Assembly: GCA_934746515.1 (NCBI GenBank)
Contig: CAKVFH010000002.1
Span: 62,001 to 126,000, forward strand
Length of the DNA: 64,000 nucleotides
Reading direction: 5' to 3'
Source of the DNA: an uncultured Clostridia bacterium
GTDB taxonomy: Bacteria; Bacillota; Clostridia; Christensenellales; UBA1242
The first letter of the stretch is position 1; each line of letters starts with the position of its first letter. Shown here one piece after another: positions 44,315 to 52,515 of this stretch. Below the pieces are notes generated by a model, which saw nothing but the letters and a program-made list of their open reading frames with translations, did no database searches and was not told the origin of the DNA. Both the position numbers and the translations under genes were made by a program.

Positions 44315-45173
44315 CTTTCGCAAAATACTTTCCTATTTTCTTTGGATTTAAACTTAACATTTTTATAATTTTTTCTTTGTTTGCCATGACTGTGTCGTAG
44401 CCAATCTGAATCATTTCATCAATGCTGTCAAGCTTTAGTGGTGAAAATGTTTCAAGCGATGGCTCAAAAATCAGGTCTGCCATTTCAAGCGTTTTGTCAA
44501 TTTTTGATTGCATCATAATACCGATTGTTGACGAAAGCACACTGATTGTTGAAAGTGAGTTTGTGCCGGTTCCACGCAAATGGTTTACATCAATGGCAAA
44601 CACAACATTTGCACCCATTTTTTTAACAACATCGACAGGCACATTATTTCTTAGTCCCCCGTCAACCAAATGCATACCTTCATGAACAACTGGTGTAAAA
44701 ACTCCAGGGACGGCGCAACTTCCAGACACAACTTTTGCAACATTGCCGTAATCAAAATCAGCTTCTTTGCCAGTTTTTAGGTCTGTGCAAACAACTGTCA
44801 GCGGAATTTTCATTTCAGAAAACACCATAATGTCGCCATAAACACGATTGAGAAGTTCTTCAAGTCTTTCAGTTTTTGCAGGCTTGATAAATGGAATTGA
44901 TCCTTTTGTAACTTCCTTTTTCTTGATGTTTTTTACAATTTCAATCATCTCGTCAGGAGTTTTGCCAAGCGCATAAAGTGAAGCAATAATGCTTCCAACA
45001 CTCGTGCCTGCAACATAATCAAATTTAACTCCCAATTCTTCGAAAGCTTTGAGCGCTCCAATATGCCCAACACCCCTGCAACCACCGCCACCGAGCGCGA
45101 GCCCAAGCTTGGTTTTTCTGCAAACATTAACTTTTGATTTATCGCGTTTTTTAAAAAAATTAAACATAGCCAT
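44301..45173 (-). CDS. Patatin-like phospholipase (RssA/YlbK type)
   Basis: A 290-residue serine acyl hydrolase. The oxyanion loop GGGGCRGVGHIGAL lies at about 28-41, the nucleophile motif is GTSVG with Ser58, and the Asp of the Ser-Asp dyad is in LVDGGLRNNVPVD near 170. No signal peptide is present, so it is cytoplasmic or membrane-associated. Bacterial homologues act on phospholipids, but the substrate here is unknown. A -35/-10 pair (TTGTAA-like complement TTACAA, then TATAGT, 16-base spacer) lies at 45198-45225. The ComEC-type gene follows in an overlapping frame. Confidence 0.93.
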   Translation of the reverse strand: MAMFNFFKKRDKSKVNVCRKTKLGLALGGGGCRGVGHIGALKAFEELGVKFDYVAGTSVGSIIASLYALGKTPDEMIEIVKNIKKKEVTKGSIPFIKPAKTERLEELLNRVYGDIMVFSEMKIPLTVVCTDLKTGKEADFDYGNVAKVVSGSCAVPGVFTPVVHEGMHLVDGGLRNNVPVDVVKKMGANVVFAIDVNHLRGTGTNSLSTISVLSSTIGIMMQSKIDKTLEMADLIFEPSLETFSPLKLDSIDEMIQIGYDTVMANKEKIIKMLSLNPKKIGKYFAKDEKE

Positions 45174-45229
45174 CTCTTTATATTAGTTTATATTATTACT
45201 ATAGCATTTATAAGAAATTTTGTAAAAGA

Positions 45230-45262
45230 AAAATCTCAAGATTGCTCTTGAGATTTTCAATT
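45230..45262 (-). terminator. Terminator of the 326-residue membrane protein gene
   Basis: A perfect 12-bp stem AAAATCTCAAGA / TCTTGAGATTTT with a 4-base loop, A/T-flanked on both sides, between the stop at 45284 and the patatin promoter. Confidence 0.82.
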
Positions 45263-45283
45263 TAATTTTTATTTTGCTTTAAG

Positions 45284-46264
45284 TTAGGCAGCTGTTCCTT
45301 CAGTTTTAGCAATAAGTTTTTCAAGTTCAGCAATTTCTTCATTGTATCTTGCTTTTTCTTGAATCAAGAATTTTGCCATTTTAACATCATGATCATTCTT
45401 TTCTTTGTTGCTATCCAAGAATTCTTCAGCATCTTGAATGCTTGCTTTGAGTTCTGCAATGTGGCTTGTGAGTTCTTCTTGTTTAACCTTTTTATCTTCG
45501 TCAACATTTTTAATATCTGTTACACTATACATAACAAGGTTAAGGTTTGTAAGTTCACTTGCTCTTCTGTCAAGCATTTTTTGGTTTCTAGCCTTTCTTC
45601 TCTTTGTTCTTTCATAATTCAAGATTGATTTTTCAACTTTGATTAAATCTTTGTTGATTTTATCTCTGTTTTCAATAACCTTTTCAAGTCTTGCTTTGTA
45701 GTCAAGAAGGTTTGCTGGAGAAATTGGTTCTTCTGGCATATCGTTAACAACAACAGTTTCTTCATTTTCTTGAGTTTCAACTTGAGTGTCTTGAACTTCT
45801 TCTGCTTTGTCTTGAATTTCTTCAGTTGTTTCTGCTACTTCTTCTTGAGATTCAGTTTCTTGTGATTCTTCAACTTCTTCTACTTCTTTAGTTTCTTCAG
45901 CTTCAGAATTTTGAACTTCAGTTTCTTCTTGTTTTTCTTCTTCAACATTTTGTGTTTCAGATTCTTCTTGTTTTTCTTCTTCAACTGGTTCTTCTTTATC
46001 TTCAGCTGTTTCAACTGGTTTTTCTTCAACACCTGCTTGTTCTTCTAGTTTTGCAAGCATGCTGTCAACTGACTCTTCTTTTGGTTCTTCTTTATTTTCT
46101 TCTTGAACATAGTTTTCTGAAGAGAAAATACTTTTAACTTCAGCTTCTTCTTTATTTTCTTCATGTCTAACCGAAATTTCAACAATAAACATAATCATAA
46201 ACACGATTGATGCAATTGTGAAAGCGCCTACAATAGAAAGCAATACAATTTGTAATGTTGTCAT
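45284..46264 (-). CDS. Membrane-anchored Glu-rich coiled-coil protein
   Basis: A 326-residue protein. One N-terminal helix at about 5-29 is followed by a Glu/Val/Gln/Thr-rich low-complexity stretch (about 35-185) and a charged coiled coil (190-320). The low-complexity part contains near-repeats such as VEEEKQEE. No catalytic motif. The start has GGGGGAAG upstream. It is a single-gene unit with a consensus-like promoter and a terminator, suggesting steady expression. A structural or cell-envelope scaffolding role is possible; I recognise no family. Confidence 0.78.
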   Translation of the reverse strand: MTTLQIVLLSIVGAFTIASIVFMIMFIVEISVRHEENKEEAEVKSIFSSENYVQEENKEEPKEESVDSMLAKLEEQAGVEEKPVETAEDKEEPVEEEKQEESETQNVEEEKQEETEVQNSEAEETKEVEEVEESQETESQEEVAETTEEIQDKAEEVQDTQVETQENEETVVVNDMPEEPISPANLLDYKARLEKVIENRDKINKDLIKVEKSILNYERTKRRKARNQKMLDRRASELTNLNLVMYSVTDIKNVDEDKKVKQEELTSHIAELKASIQDAEEFLDSNKEKNDHDVKMAKFLIQEKARYNEEIAELEKLIAKTEGTAA

Positions 46265-46370
46265 AATGACTTCCCCCTGTGATTAAAAATTTCAAGTTAA
46301 AAATGTAAATTTTTGCTGATTTTTTACAATTTTCATACATTTTTAACCTGTATTTTTTATTTCTGCAGTT

Positions 46371-46399
46371 ATTTTAACATAATAGTATCAATTTGTCAA
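46371..46399 (-). promoter_or_regulatory. Promoter of the Glu-rich coiled-coil gene
   Basis: TTGACA (46394-46399), a 17-base spacer and TAAAAT (46371-46376) on the minus strand. Confidence 0.7.
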
Positions 46400-46419
46400 T
46401 ACCCATTTTAAAAAAAATT

Positions 46420-46484
46420 AAAAAGACTGCCGCAAAACCTGAAATAATCAAACATCAAACAGCTTTTGTAACAGTCTTTTTTAT
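46420..46484 (-). terminator. Terminator of the metK-phosphoesterase operon
   Basis: AAAAAGACTG and its complement CAGTCTTTTT enclose about 40 bases that can pair further; minus-strand T-run follows. The long loop makes it less certain than the others. Confidence 0.5.
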
Positions 46485-46498
46485 TTATTCTTTAGTTT

Positions 46499-47083
46499 TT
46501 AATCATACACATTTTCATCAAAATATTTGCGCCTAGATTCGAGATCAAGAATGTCATCTACACTAAACAATTTGAAATAGTGATTGTCCACGCCAACATT
46601 ATAGCCAAACTTTTTCACAAAAGCACACTTATGAACATGCCCAAACAAATTGTATTCATGCTCCATTTCACAATCTCTTGGGCAGTGAGTTAGATAATAT
46701 TCATGCTCTCCAATTTTTAAGTGCATACCCTTTTTGATTACATCCGAAAAACCTTTAGCCAATAAATAGTTTTTAAACTTTTCAAAATCGCCACCAAATT
46801 CACGATTCAAAATTTTATCTTCGTTATTGCCAAGAATTAAAACAACTTTCGCCCTGATTTTTTTGACAAACTCAAAACACTCGTCGTAGCCAGTGTTATC
46901 AAAGCTATTATAGTTTACAAAATCACCCAAATGATATATAACATCATTTTCCCCGGCTTGCTCGTTCCAAATATTTATAATGCTGTTATTCATTTCTTCA
47001 AGTGAACCAAAAGGTCTAAAATCTCTTGGTATAACTGTATTATCTTTTAATGAAAAATGTGAATCTGCGGTAAAATATTTCAT
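46499..47083 (-). CDS. Calcineurin-like metallophosphoesterase
   Basis: A 194-residue protein. The ATG at 47083 has AGGGG upstream. Metal-binding motifs are DSHF (Asp and His near residue 6-8), YHLGDFVNY near 49-57, LGNNED near 83-88, LTHCPRD near 128 and FGHVHK near 145: the D-x-H, GDx, GNxE-like and GHxH pattern of calcineurin-type phosphoesterases. It is close to YfcE/phage-type phosphoesterases. It starts 8 bases after metK and is probably in the SAM-riboswitch transcript, a pairing with no known link. Confidence 0.88.
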   Translation of the reverse strand: MKYFTADSHFSLKDNTVIPRDFRPFGSLEEMNNSIINIWNEQAGENDVIYHLGDFVNYNSFDNTGYDECFEFVKKIRAKVVLILGNNEDKILNREFGGDFEKFKNYLLAKGFSDVIKKGMHLKIGEHEYYLTHCPRDCEMEHEYNLFGHVHKCAFVKKFGYNVGVDNHYFKLFSVDDILDLESRRKYFDENVYD

Positions 47084-47091
47084 ATTATCCC

Positions 47092-48180
47092 CTAACAATT
47101 TTTAATTTTTTCCCATGGAAATTCTTCTCTGCCAAAGTGTCCAAAACAAGCAGTTGGCTTGTAAATTGGCTTAAGCAAATCAAGTTCATCAATAATGTTT
47201 TGAAGACGGAAACTGAAGTTTGATTTCACAAAGTTTCGAATTTCTTCTTCCGAAACTTTGTTTGTTCCAAATGTTTCAACATACAAGCTAACCGGCTCTG
47301 CAATGCCGATTGCATAGCTTGCTTGAATTTCGCATCTATCAGCCAGTCCGTGTGCAACAACATTCTTTGCAACAAATCTTGCATAATATGCCGCACTTCT
47401 GTCAATTTTTGTAGCATTTTTAGAGCTAAAGCAGCCGCCACCAACTCTTCCAACACCGCCATAGGTGTCAACAACAATCTTTCTGCCCACACAGCCACTG
47501 TCACCAAATGAACCCCAAATTGTAAATTTGCCACTTGGATTGATGATGTATTTAATATTGCCAAGATCATAATCTTTAAAATCAGCCATAACCTTATCAA
47601 CAACATTTTGTTTGATGTCATTAAAAATTGTGTCATGATCAAGAGCTTCACTGTGCGAAACACTAACAACTATTGTGTCAACTGAAATTGGCTTATCGTT
47701 TTCATAACAAACTGAAACTTGGCTCTTTGCATCAGCAAAATAGCAGTCGGTTGTTCTTCTAAACTCATCATAAGTTTTCATAAGTTTGTGAGCAATAGTG
47801 ATTGGAAGTGGCATAAATTCTGCAGTTTCGTTTGTTGCATAGCCATAAACCATGCCTTGATCATTTGCCATAAGTTCTTGTTTTTCAACAGCCTGATTGA
47901 TATCTGGGCTTTGGTGTGAAATTTCTTTTGTGATTATAAAGTCATTTTTATAACCAATCTCTTTCAATGTTTCTTTTGCAATCTTGTCGTAATCAATATT
48001 TGCAGAAGTGGTTGCTTCGCCATAAATGAACAATTTGTCGTCTTTTATTGCGCATTCAACAGCCATTTGTGCATTTGGGTCTTGACGCAAAGCCTCGTCA
48101 AGAAATGAATCTGCAATGGTGTCGCAGGTTTTATCTGGATGCCCAATATTGACAGATTCGCTTGTAATAATTTTTCTCAT
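47092..48180 (-). CDS. metK: S-adenosylmethionine synthetase
   Basis: A 362-residue enzyme that makes SAM from methionine and ATP. The true start is the ATG at 48180 (RKIITSESVNIGHPDKTCD), with AAAGGA upstream; the frame also opens further back into the leader. Signatures: GHPDK near 12-16, ATP-binding region GEATTSANIDYD and the glycine-rich GRKIVVDTYGGVGRVGGGCF near 225-245. Compared with usual MetK proteins (about 380-400) it is slightly short, and the last motif GGGCFSSKNATKIDRSAAY has Ser where GKD-type Gly-Lys-Asp is common; it still keeps the catalytic layout. Expression is controlled by the upstream SAM riboswitch. Confidence 0.95.
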   Translation of the reverse strand: MRKIITSESVNIGHPDKTCDTIADSFLDEALRQDPNAQMAVECAIKDDKLFIYGEATTSANIDYDKIAKETLKEIGYKNDFIITKEISHQSPDINQAVEKQELMANDQGMVYGYATNETAEFMPLPITIAHKLMKTYDEFRRTTDCYFADAKSQVSVCYENDKPISVDTIVVSVSHSEALDHDTIFNDIKQNVVDKVMADFKDYDLGNIKYIINPSGKFTIWGSFGDSGCVGRKIVVDTYGGVGRVGGGCFSSKNATKIDRSAAYYARFVAKNVVAHGLADRCEIQASYAIGIAEPVSLYVETFGTNKVSEEEIRNFVKSNFSFRLQNIIDELDLLKPIYKPTACFGHFGREEFPWEKIKNC

Positions 48181-48206
48181 AAGTTTTTCCTTTTTATTTA
48201 TTTCCA

Positions 48207-48232
48207 TAAAAAAATCCCACATATAGTGGGAT
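48207..48232 (-). terminator. Riboswitch-controlled terminator before metK
   Basis: The minus strand has stem ATCCCAC / GTGGGAT with a 5-base loop, followed by TTTTTTT. The 5' arm can instead pair with GGGATGAA of the upstream aptamer P1 strand (anti-terminator), as expected for a SAM-off switch. Confidence 0.88.
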
Positions 48233-48335
48233 AAAAGTTCTATTCATCCCATAGAATTCAGCCTTTAGCACCTTTGCGTTTCGCTAGGTTGCTGTGTGGT
48301 CAACGGGGCTGTCCCTAACACACTCTTTATGGATA
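48233..48335 (-). promoter_or_regulatory. SAM-I (S-box) riboswitch upstream of metK
   Basis: The minus-strand leader contains the S-box core in order: AAAGAG, TTAGGGACAGCCCCG, TTGACCACACAGCAACC, and AAAGGTGCTAAAGGCTGAA, enclosed by a P1 helix (TTTATCCATA with TATGGGATGAA). When SAM binds, P1 forms and the terminator at 48207-48232 is released, lowering metK expression. Boundaries are approximate. Confidence 0.9.
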
Positions 48336-48340
48336 AATAA

Positions 48341-48369
48341 ATCATAGCACTTACATAGATTTTTTTCAA
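48341..48369 (-). promoter_or_regulatory. Promoter of metK
   Basis: TTGAAA (48364-48369), a 17-base spacer and TATGAT (48341-48346) on the minus strand; start expected near 48335, the 5' edge of the riboswitch. Confidence 0.65.
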
Positions 48370-48408
48370 GCGAAAACATATAAAAAATTAACTTTTAAAT
48401 CACTAAAT

Positions 48409-49158
48409 TTAAACATCAATTTCAAGCACAATTGGCGCATGATCGCTGCCTAAAACTTCCGTAAAAATATCAGCTCTCAAAATTTTATCTTTCAATCTGT
48501 TTGAAATCAAAAAATAATCAATTCTCCAGCCTATATTTTTTTGTCTGGCGCTAAAACGATAGCTCCACCACGAATACTTGACCTTGTCACCATTAAAATA
48601 TCTAAAACTATCTTCAAAACCGCTATCCAAAAGCATTTGCATTTTTGTGCGCTCTTGAACAGAATATCCAGGGTTACCTTCGTTCGCCTTTGGATTTTTT
48701 ATGTCAAGTTCGCATCTTGCAACATTCAAATCTCCGCAGCAAATAACCGGTTTGCTTTTATCGAGCTCTGTTAAATACGCTCTCATATCGTCTTCATATT
48801 CTTCGCGATAATCTATTCTTTTGAGTTTCTCTTGAGCATTTGGAACATAAGAATTAACAAAGTAAAAGTTGTCATATTCAAGGGTTATTACCCTGCCTTC
48901 ATCGTTATATTTTCCATTTATGCCATAGCTCACCGAAATTGGTTGTTTTTTTGCATAAATAATCGTTCCGCTGTAACCTTTTTTTTCAGCAGAATTCATA
49001 AACCTAAAATAATTTGGTCTGTCAATTTCACCTTGACCTTCTTGCATTTTTGTTTCTTGAATAGCGAAAAAATCCGCATTCTCTTTTTCAAAAAAAGTGG
49101 CAAATCCCTTTTCCATGCAAGCTCTTAAACCATTAACATTCCAACTGATAAACTTCAT
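48409..49158 (-). CDS. xth: Exodeoxyribonuclease III (AP endonuclease)
   Basis: A 249-residue repair enzyme that cleaves DNA at abasic sites and has 3'-5' exonuclease activity. Active-site blocks are present: SWNVNGLRA at 4-12, IQETKMQEGQ near 34-43 (metal-binding Glu), CGDLNVAR near 141-148 (Asp, Asn), and GSDHAPIVLE near the end (Asp-His). The length is normal. The start has AGGAG. It sits between metK and the glycosyltransferase gene, and an extended -10 (TGTTATAAT) lies just upstream. Confidence 0.96.
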   Translation of the reverse strand: MKFISWNVNGLRACMEKGFATFFEKENADFFAIQETKMQEGQGEIDRPNYFRFMNSAEKKGYSGTIIYAKKQPISVSYGINGKYNDEGRVITLEYDNFYFVNSYVPNAQEKLKRIDYREEYEDDMRAYLTELDKSKPVICCGDLNVARCELDIKNPKANEGNPGYSVQERTKMQMLLDSGFEDSFRYFNGDKVKYSWWSYRFSARQKNIGWRIDYFLISNRLKDKILRADIFTEVLGSDHAPIVLEIDV

Positions 49159-49283
49159 AACTTTTCTCCTGACAAAATTATAACAAAACTAGACAAAAAA
49201 ATCATCTGTTATGGCGGCACAATAAACATATTTTTTACAAAATTTTCAAAACACAAAACTAAAAGATATTAAATTTAAGCACA

Positions 49284-49315
49284 AAAAAACTCCGTCTAAA
49301 AAACGGAGTTTTAGA
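49284..49315. terminator. Terminator of the glycosyltransferase-like gene
   Basis: Stem AAACTCCGT / ACGGAGTTT with a 7-base loop and A/T-runs on both sides, just after the stop at 49344 (minus strand). Confidence 0.82.
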
Positions 49316-49343
49316 TTTTTATTTTGTACCTTTTCTGATTCAA

Positions 49344-50582
49344 TTAAGCAAGATACTCTTTGATTCTAACCCAAATATCTTTGGTGTCTTCAAATTGTTT
49401 GTAGTGTTCTTTAACAAGTGCATCATATTTGTTAAACTCAACCAAAACTTCTTTAAACTCATCCATATTGAAAAATGATGAAATCTTTGGAATTGCAATC
49501 TCAAGTTTTTCTCTTGTTGTTTGCATAATTTTATCATAATCTTCCATTTGAGTGATGTATGTGTAAAGTGGTTTATATCTCACCCAACCTTTGCACGCAC
49601 GAAGGAATCTATCAATAACTTCATGTGATTTTGTTGATTCAACACGATTAAGTTTTGTTGGCAAAACACCTTTCAAAAGGTTGTTATACATTGAAAAACC
49701 ATCGTGGAATGTGTATGTTGGGATAAGTTTAACAGTGCAGTTTGTTATACAAGTGCTTAAGAATGTATCTTCTCCCCTTGCACCTGGTGGGTTGAAGAAT
49801 GGGAAAACCTTATTTTTGTTTGTTAAATTTAAACCAAGGTTTCCGCCAGTGATGAATTTTGATTTGTTGACTTCTTCAACCAAAGATGCCTTTTTGCTTT
49901 TTAAGATATCTTTGTTTGCATAAGTAACACCACCATTATTCATAACGCCTTTAATGTAGTCCCAATTCAAAACATCGTTGCTCATAGCTTCAATAAATGC
50001 TCTGAAATCTTCTTCTTTAACAATGTTGTCGAATTCTACACAAGGAATTGGAGAGATGTAGCCGCAATGATAACCATTGGTTACATCGGCATACATAAGC
50101 TGTTTGACATGTTCTTCAATAACATGTTGTCCACTCCAAATAGTAAAGTCGGTTGAATCAGTAACCGCCATAGGATATTCATCATCGTCCATAAAAATAA
50201 GCATATCCATTTTTAGTTTCAATGCGTTATAAAGAACAATGTTTCTTCTTACAGCGTATCCTTCGCCAAAGCAAATAGACTTTTCTTTTTCTTTAATGAC
50301 TTTTTTGTTAACAAGCTCATTCAAGGTTGCTTCAATATCTTCATCACCTATGAATGTGCATGATGTAAATTCTTTTTTAATTTCTTCATCAAGTGAAACA
50401 TAATCTTCTTTTGTTGTGCCGAGATATTTCAAATCATAAGCCACAATCAAATGGAGTTTAACATTATTTTCTTTCAAAAAATGTGTTTCATTCAAGTGAT
50501 AGATGTAGGTGGAAAGAACACTTTTAAATTGTTTTCTTCCCGTTGCAAGTCCAATTGCTACATTTATTTCTTTTTCTTCCAT
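49344..50582 (-). CDS. Glycosyltransferase-like (GT-A fold) protein
   Basis: A 412-residue soluble protein. The ATG at 50582 is chosen for its GAGGTG site. Signs of a GT-A nucleotide-sugar transferase are NVAIGLATGRKQFKSVLSTY at the N-terminus, the DxD-like LIFMDDDEYPM near 142-152, and a Gly-rich NPPGARGEDTFLSTCI near 285-300 where the ED pair could act as the acceptor-side acid. No signal peptide or helix. I do not recognise the exact family, and no sugar-nucleotide genes lie nearby. It has a near-consensus promoter of its own. Confidence 0.75.
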   Translation of the reverse strand: MEEKEINVAIGLATGRKQFKSVLSTYIYHLNETHFLKENNVKLHLIVAYDLKYLGTTKEDYVSLDEEIKKEFTSCTFIGDEDIEATLNELVNKKVIKEKEKSICFGEGYAVRRNIVLYNALKLKMDMLIFMDDDEYPMAVTDSTDFTIWSGQHVIEEHVKQLMYADVTNGYHCGYISPIPCVEFDNIVKEEDFRAFIEAMSNDVLNWDYIKGVMNNGGVTYANKDILKSKKASLVEEVNKSKFITGGNLGLNLTNKNKVFPFFNPPGARGEDTFLSTCITNCTVKLIPTYTFHDGFSMYNNLLKGVLPTKLNRVESTKSHEVIDRFLRACKGWVRYKPLYTYITQMEDYDKIMQTTREKLEIAIPKISSFFNMDEFKEVLVEFNKYDALVKEHYKQFEDTKDIWVRIKEYLA

Positions 50583-50601
50583 TTTCACCTCGCATGCACA
50601 C

Positions 50602-50630
50602 ATTATAGCACAAACAAATAAAAATTGCAA
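50602..50630 (-). promoter_or_regulatory. Promoter of the glycosyltransferase-like gene
   Basis: TTGCAA (50625-50630), a 17-base spacer and TATAAT (50602-50607) on the minus strand. Confidence 0.75.
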
Positions 50631-50670
50631 ATATATGACGACTTTGAAGCCCTTTTAGACCCATTGTAAG

Positions 50671-50761
50671 GCATAAAAATACCCATAATCACCGGTTTTA
50701 TCAGCAATTATGGGTAATAACATGGAATTGATAATTTTTCAAAAAACATGCCTTTTTATGC
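50671..50761. repeat. Nested inverted repeats after the S51 peptidase gene
   Basis: Outer arms GGCATAAAAA (about 50671) and TTTTTATGCC (about 50752) enclose inner arms TACCCATAAT and ATTATGGGTA that are perfect over 10 bases with a loop of about 15. On the minus strand the inner stem is followed by TTTTTATG, so it may be the operon terminator; the outer arms are extra. Confidence 0.6.
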
Positions 50762-50806
50762 CGTTTTGCACCAAAAATTTTTGTGAAAAATGTACAAAAA
50801 TAATTT

Positions 50807-51508
50807 CTAGAACATCTTATTGCCTTCAATAACAGGATATTTTGACCAGTCGAAATGAACAAATTTTTCTTCTTTTCCGTCTTTTAAAAACGCCCCATTG
50901 TCTTTCAAAACAATAAAATCCTTATCTTTATTTTCACGCCTTTCTCTTAAATAATCCTTATAAAAAAGTGTGTTAGGAACTCTAAAATCAGATCTTTTTG
51001 CATTCTCTATTTCATCACTAAACGGAAATCTATACCTGCTTGCATGAACAAACACAATTTTTGGTATAAAACCAAACCCAAGCAATGCATTCTCGCCATA
51101 AAGCTCTTTCAAATCAACTGAATATGGCTCTGATTTAAGCGTCCATTCGGTGTCACTTCCCGCAACAATCGCGCCTGCACTTTGCCCAGCAAACAGCACA
51201 CCATTTTCAACCAATTCTTTAATTTTTTCAAACTGATTATATTTTTTCAAATAATGAATAAGCTGCGTTGTGTTGCCACCTTTCACAAAAATCATGTCGA
51301 GTTTGTCGGAAAAATCATAATTTTCATCAAGATGGAAAACATTAAAACCTAGATTTTCAAGAAAAACTGTGTTTGATTCGGAATAAAAATCACCAAATTC
51401 ATCTGCATAACCAACCAGCAAACAGTTGTGTTTTTGCGACATATCAAAAAATTTTGGTAAAAATTTTGCTGCTAAAAATTTAAAGTTTGAACATAAAAAT
51501 AATCTCAT
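50807..51508 (-). CDS. S51-family (peptidase E-like) protein
   Basis: A 233-residue protein of the class I glutamine-amidotransferase-like fold. The S51 signatures are GGNTTQL near 77-83 and FAGQSAGAIV at 107-115 with nucleophile Ser110; a His candidate is in IVFVHASRYRF near 153. Known members cleave Asp-X dipeptides or act in cyanophycin breakdown, but bacterial relatives are varied. It overlaps the PIN gene by 4 bases (ATGA), so it is the third gene of that operon. A second, differently sized S51 protein lies at 63105-63704. Confidence 0.88.
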   Translation of the reverse strand: MRLFLCSNFKFLAAKFLPKFFDMSQKHNCLLVGYADEFGDFYSESNTVFLENLGFNVFHLDENYDFSDKLDMIFVKGGNTTQLIHYLKKYNQFEKIKELVENGVLFAGQSAGAIVAGSDTEWTLKSEPYSVDLKELYGENALLGFGFIPKIVFVHASRYRFPFSDEIENAKRSDFRVPNTLFYKDYLRERRENKDKDFIVLKDNGAFLKDGKEEKFVHFDWSKYPVIEGNKMF

Positions 51509-52206
51509 AAACTCACCACTGGAAGCTGTATATCTTGCGCATTTTCACCAAATGAAGCAGATTTTAATGCTTCACACATGCCATCATGCGGAGCAAAATA
51601 ATTATCTCTAAAAAGTTCGAGAAATTGAAAAGATGTGTATGGCGCTGGAACAAATTTGATACCTTCAATATAATATGAATAATTTCTAGCTTCATTTATA
51701 TGCTGAATATCACTCATTCTTTTGCCACTAGCTTGTTTTCTTGAAGGGTTGTAATTTGTAAAATCTCTAACATTGTTAGTGATTAGCGACAAACCCAAAA
51801 TCGTTGCTTCCGCCATAATCAAAGCATCTCTCATAGGCTTTCCGCCATCATTATTCATTGCATTTTTCTGAATATATTGGTATGCAAGTGCGCTTACTTT
51901 TCTGGCGTAAGCATCTGCGTTTTTAGGCTCATAGACAAAGCAGTATTTTTCAAGAAAGTCCTTCTCTTTTTGAGTAGTAAAACCTTCTTTTGCCCAGCCT
52001 TGTTTAATCTCAAAATAAACTGTTGGAGTGATTATAAATTTAACATGTCCATTTGCAGCCATTCTTTTTATATCTCTGCAAGACTGTTTAAAACCAAATT
52101 TTGCTCCGTGTTTTGAACTGAAATTTTCATCCAAACGCGACATTGTTATAAAGGCATTTGTATCAATTGCAACAATTGATTGTTTGTGTTGTGATTTATC
52201 TTTCAT
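51505..52206 (-). CDS. PIN-domain protein (putative ribonuclease)
   Basis: A 233-residue protein. PIN-type acidic residues are visible: Asp15 in VAIDTNAFI, Glu in TVYFEIKQGW near 66, Asp in GGKPMRDALIMAEA near 125, and Asp in TNNVRDFTNY near 148. Typical toxin PIN proteins are about 130-150 residues; this one has extra C-terminal sequence including a YIEGIKFVPAPYTSF segment. It begins inside the stop of a 66-residue gene (TAATG) and its own stop overlaps the S51 gene. The small upstream gene could be an antitoxin, but neither toxicity nor RNase activity is shown. Confidence 0.85.
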   Translation of the reverse strand: MKDKSQHKQSIVAIDTNAFITMSRLDENFSSKHGAKFGFKQSCRDIKRMAANGHVKFIITPTVYFEIKQGWAKEGFTTQKEKDFLEKYCFVYEPKNADAYARKVSALAYQYIQKNAMNNDGGKPMRDALIMAEATILGLSLITNNVRDFTNYNPSRKQASGKRMSDIQHINEARNYSYYIEGIKFVPAPYTSFQFLELFRDNYFAPHDGMCEALKSASFGENAQDIQLPVVSL

Positions 52207-52406
52207 TATAACTCACCACCACTAACAACGTTAAACTCGCCATTTTTCAGAGTCTTTTCGTTCTCTTTATAGACTTTCACCAAAAATTCAGTCATTTGCT
52301 TTTCGTCAAGTTTACTCAAGAACTCATCCTGCTCTCTTCTGTCTTTTTCAAGCCGATTTAACCTTTGCATAACTTCAAGCTCATCTTTTTCTAAAATTTC
52401 TTCCAT
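52206..52406 (-). CDS. Small charged protein preceding the PIN gene (antitoxin candidate)
   Basis: A 66-residue, highly charged helical protein (many Glu, Lys, Arg and Asp) without a recognised DNA-binding motif. The start has AGGAG, a consensus-like promoter lies just upstream, and the stop shares a base with the PIN start. Size, charge and position match a typical antitoxin, but this is inference from context only. Confidence 0.7.
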   Translation of the reverse strand: MEEILEKDELEVMQRLNRLEKDRREQDEFLSKLDEKQMTEFLVKVYKENEKTLKNGEFNVVSGGEL

Positions 52407-52423
52407 AACATTCTCCTAATTTT

Positions 52424-52452
52424 ATTATAAAGTAACAAACTCCATTTATCAA
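52424..52452 (-). promoter_or_regulatory. Promoter of the small-protein/PIN/S51 operon
   Basis: TTGATA (52447-52452), a 17-base spacer and TATAAT (52424-52429) on the minus strand. Confidence 0.75.
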
Positions 52453-52470
52453 GAGAAACATGCAGAAAAG

Positions 52471-52507
52471 AAAAAACATAGATTTTTTAAATAAATCTAT
52501 GTTTTTT
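52471..52507. terminator. Terminator of pflBA
   Basis: A perfect 15-bp stem AAAAAACATAGATTT / AAATCTATGTTTTTT around a 7-base loop, directly after the pflA stop; usable on both strands. Confidence 0.88.
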
Positions 52508-52515
52508 GCTATTTT

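Noticed and set aside
47092..48222. Longer metK start at 48222
   Set aside because: The extra 14 codons lie in the riboswitch terminator region and lack similarity to MetK; the start at 48180 has a good ribosome-binding site.
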